DNA of 15,758 nt from Candidatus Aquidulcis sp. (GTDB lineage Bacteria > Chloroflexota > Anaerolineae > Anaerolineales > E44-bin32), in NCBI GenBank assembly GCA_020723365.1, contig DYJB01000031.1, positions 1,640 to 17,397 of the forward strand, in the 5' to 3' direction. A program made the translations under genes and the position numbers. Shown in pieces: positions 13,711 through 15,758 of this stretch (its first letter is position 1; the number at the start of each line of letters is the position of its first letter). The notes beneath the pieces were generated by a model that saw only the letters and a list, made by a program, of their open reading frames with translations, was not told the DNA's origin and ran no database searches.

Positions 13711-15243
13711 TCAGGACGGCTGGCGCAACAGCCGCCGCAGCACCTTCCCGACCGGGTTCTTGGGAAGTGCGTCGCGGAACTCGACGCTGCGTGGATACTT
13801 GTACGCCGCCAGGCGCTGCTTGCAGTGGTCGATCAGCTCTGCCTCATCGACGGCATGGCCGGGCTTGAGGACAACGAAGGCCTTGATCTCCTCGCCGCGT
13901 ACGCTGTCCGGGATGCCGACTACGGCAGCCTCGCCCACGGCCGGATGCTGGAGCAAAGCCCCCTCCACTTCCGCCGGAGCGACCGAGTAGCCGCTGCGTT
14001 TAATGAGATCCGTCACCCGATCGACCAGGAACAGGTATCCCGCCGGGTCCATCCGTCCAACGTCCCCGGTGTGGAACCACCCGTTGCGCTGCGATCGGGC
14101 CGTCTCTTCGGGAAGGTTCAGGTAGCTGCGGGAGACCTGCGGGCCGCGCACCACAACCTCACCCAACTCACCGATGGGAACATCCCGCTCTCCTTCGTCG
14201 ACCAACCGGAGGCGGATGCCCCTGGCGGGCAGCCCGACCGTGCCGGCCGGGGCGGCATCGAACTGATCCCCGGTGAGCATGGTGAACGGGACCCCTTCCG
14301 TCATGCCGTAACCCGTGATGAGCTCGACCCCGAATCGAGCTTTGAATGCGCGCGCGGTCTCCGCGTGAAGCGTTGCGCCGCCGAACATGACCGCCCGCAG
14401 CGAGGTCAGGTCGTACTTGGCCACGGCGGGCGAGTGCAGCATCAATTGGGCCAGAGTCGGGACGCCGGCGAAGAAGCTCACGCGGTCGCGTTGAATGGCT
14501 TCCAGGAAGGCCTCAGGCTCGAAGCGGGCCATCAGACTCAGCGTGGCCTGAGCGTCGCATGCCACATGCAGGATCGTCTGCCCGAAGATGTGCCCTGCCG
14601 GGGAGATCATTTGGATCACATCCGACCCGTGCACGCGCCAGAAATCCCGGCCGACGTGCTGACCGATGTAGGCCAGGTTGAAGTGGGTCAGCACGACGCC
14701 GCGCGGTTTGCCGGTCGTGCCGCTGGTATACAGGATGACCGCTTCGTCATCGGGTTGCGTGGGCGCCGTCTCGAATTCCGGCGCCGCCTGGGCCAGGGCG
14801 GCCTCCAAGCGGGTGGCGCCTTCAGGGCTGGCCGAGGCTTCGGGCAGCCCGCCGGCGAAGAAGGCGCCGCCGAACCCCGTCTCGATCCGGGCCTGGGTGG
14901 CTGCTTGCACGCAGGTCGCGTCGGCGATCAGCGCCGCGGGTTCCGCGTCGCGCATGTAGTGGCCGAGTTCGGGGGCCGGCGTGCTGGCATTCAGAGGGAC
15001 CGGAACGCCGCCTGCCTTGAGGATCCCGAAGTAGCTCACGAAGAATTCCGGGCCATTCGGGAACAGGAGGATCACCCGGCGGCCGCGGCCGATCCCCAAC
15101 CCCGCCAGCACGTTGGCGAAGCGGCGCGCCTGCGCATCCACATCGGCATAGGACAGCCGGCGCGGTCCGGCAAGAAGGAACGTCTTGTCCGGGACGCGGC
15201 GTGCAGCGTACTCAAGCGGCATGCAGATGTTCAGGGTGTGCAT
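13711..15243 (-). CDS. AMP-forming acyl-CoA synthetase / acyl ligase
   Basis: A complete 510-residue ANL-superfamily adenylate-forming ligase. Core motifs: LYTSGTTGKPRG at 171-182 (ATP phosphate loop), GYGMTEG at 311-317, GWFHTGDVG at 388-396 with the ribose-binding Asp at 394, DRVTDLIKRSGYSVAPAEVE at 408-427 (hinge and A8) and NPVGKVLRR at 496-504 with the catalytic Lys at 500. It activates a carboxylic acid as acyl-AMP and usually passes it to CoA. The hinge motif with 'GYSVAPAEVE' suits a medium- or long-chain fatty acyl or aryl substrate, but the acid cannot be told from the sequence. GGGAGGGT lies about 8-10 bases upstream of the ATG at 15243. It is flanked upstream by another ligase and downstream by the sulfotransferases, all on the same strand. 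Confidence 0.93.
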   Translation of the reverse strand: MHTLNICMPLEYAARRVPDKTFLLAGPRRLSYADVDAQARRFANVLAGLGIGRGRRVILLFPNGPEFFVSYFGILKAGGVPVPLNASTPAPELGHYMRDAEPAALIADATCVQAATQARIETGFGGAFFAGGLPEASASPEGATRLEAALAQAAPEFETAPTQPDDEAVILYTSGTTGKPRGVVLTHFNLAYIGQHVGRDFWRVHGSDVIQMISPAGHIFGQTILHVACDAQATLSLMARFEPEAFLEAIQRDRVSFFAGVPTLAQLMLHSPAVAKYDLTSLRAVMFGGATLHAETARAFKARFGVELITGYGMTEGVPFTMLTGDQFDAAPAGTVGLPARGIRLRLVDEGERDVPIGELGEVVVRGPQVSRSYLNLPEETARSQRNGWFHTGDVGRMDPAGYLFLVDRVTDLIKRSGYSVAPAEVEGALLQHPAVGEAAVVGIPDSVRGEEIKAFVVLKPGHAVDEAELIDHCKQRLAAYKYPRSVEFRDALPKNPVGKVLRRLLRQPS

Positions 15244-15285
15244 CTCTCAGGACCCTCCCATGAGTCGTACCTCTGAAGGCGGACC

Positions 15286-15297
15286 CCCCGTTCGGGG
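15286..15297. other. short GC hairpin between the two ligase genes
   Basis: CCCCG (15286-15290) and CGGGG (15293-15297) are separated by TT. It lies in the 86-base gap between the ligase-like gene ending at 15330 and the ligase starting at 15243. It could be part of a terminator or a leader structure, or chance. Confidence 0.2.
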
Positions 15298-15329
15298 ACT
15301 CTCCGGAGGTTGGGGCCAGTACCCGGGGG

Positions 15330-15758
15330 TCACGAGTCCCCCGCCGTCATCTTCAGCAACGCCTGGTATTTCTCCCGATTGGCCGAGCGCGCCATCTTGC
15401 CGGCCGGGGTCTTGACGACCCATCCTCGATCGACCAGGCGAACGTCGGAGAGAGCCACGTCCAGAGTCTGCGTGACGCGGCGGCGGATCGCCTGGGTGAG
15501 CTGATGGATCTCGTCCGGCCCGAGGGGTTCGGACATCTCGCCGATCAAGATGATCGCTTCCGTGCCCATCGTAGGGTCGGCTATGCCGAAGGCCACCGAG
15601 CGACCCGGGCGCATGCCGGGGACGCTGTCGACGACCGTTTCGAGATCCTCGGGGTAGATGTTCTTGCCTCCCGAGATGATCAGGTCCTTGCTTCGTCCGG
15701 TGACGAAGAGCTCGCCGTCGGACCAGTACCCCAGGTCCCCTGTGCGGTGCCAGCCAAG
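15330..15758 (-). CDS. C-terminal part of a fatty-acyl-AMP ligase-like enzyme (5' truncated by window)
   Basis: The frame is open from the right edge of the window to the TGA at 15330-15332, giving 142 visible residues of an ANL-superfamily enzyme. It begins at motif A7 (WHRTGDLGYWSDGELFVTG), continues with the hinge block GRSKDLIISGGKNIYPEDLE and ends with the A10 region VVKTPAGKMARSANREKY carrying the catalytic Lys. 'DLG...DGELFVTGR.KDLII..G.N.YP.D.E' is the wording typical of fatty-acyl-AMP ligases (FadD32-like), which load fatty acids onto acyl carrier proteins or polyketide synthases. The FAAL-specific insertion lies outside the window, so a CoA ligase is not excluded. The internal ATG at 15614 is not the start. 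It lies 86 bases upstream of the next ligase, in the same direction. Confidence 0.85.
   Translation of the reverse strand, partial: LGWHRTGDLGYWSDGELFVTGRSKDLIISGGKNIYPEDLETVVDSVPGMRPGRSVAFGIADPTMGTEAIILIGEMSEPLGPDEIHQLTQAIRRRVTQTLDVALSDVRLVDRGWVVKTPAGKMARSANREKYQALLKMTAGDS

Noticed and set aside
13651..15276. 541-codon plus-strand open frame opposite the acyl-CoA synthetase
   Set aside because: The minus strand encodes a ligase with all core motifs. The plus-strand translation has no recognisable motif and no ribosome binding site; it exists because stop codons are rare in GC-rich DNA.

Overview
The window is GC-rich bacterial chromosomal DNA with densely packed genes, purine-rich ribosome binding sites and several GTG or TTG starts. 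No rRNA, tRNA, CRISPR array or insertion sequence was seen. The gene mix (paired membrane SPFH-like proteins, a free-standing Roadblock protein, a UPF0104-type membrane protein, non-homologous-looking small membrane proteins) and one apparently leaderless promoter would fit an environmental lineage such as Chloroflexota. That placement is inference only; no marker gene is present.

Layout. (1) 1-255: tail of an unidentified plus-strand gene, closed by a possible hairpin terminator. (2) 4862-316, minus strand: an operon of two membrane-anchored SPFH/Band-7-like proteins, then a PfkB-family kinase (psuK-like), then pseudouridine-5'-phosphate glycosidase (psuG). The first three genes overlap by exactly 4 bases at each junction. 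A 7-mer-like repeat separates psuK and psuG. (3) 5045-6760, plus strand: a divergently transcribed Roadblock/LC7 protein, then a two-gene unit encoding a 67-residue single-pass membrane protein and a seven-helix membrane protein. That unit has a good promoter with two adjacent palindromes upstream. (4) 6858-7868, minus strand: a lysylphosphatidylglycerol-synthase-TM/UPF0104 family membrane protein, converging on the previous unit at a strong bidirectional hairpin. (5) 7869-8914: about 1 kb with no credible protein gene. It contains a nested set of inverted repeats at 8621-8780 that could be a structured RNA. (6) 8915-11368, plus strand: a possible 31-codon ORF, an oligogalacturonate-lyase-like beta-propeller protein and a family-2-type glycosyltransferase. 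(7) 15758-11558, minus strand: the C-terminal part of a fatty-acyl-AMP-ligase-like enzyme, a complete acyl-CoA synthetase, and two tandem paralogous sulfotransferases.

How the genes may work together. psuK and psuG complete pseudouridine breakdown: kinase to pseudouridine 5'-phosphate, then glycosidase to uracil plus ribose 5-phosphate. Why they are translationally coupled to two SPFH-like membrane proteins is unknown. The right half combines a glycosyltransferase, a uronate-lyase-like propeller, two sulfotransferases and two acyl-activating enzymes. This is the toolset expected for a sulfated and possibly acylated surface glycan or glycolipid, but no product can be read from the sequence.

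The best candidates for something undescribed are the SPFH-pair/pseudouridine operon, the nested inverted-repeat structure at 8621-8780, and the N-terminal similarity between the 31-codon ORF and the 67-residue membrane protein.
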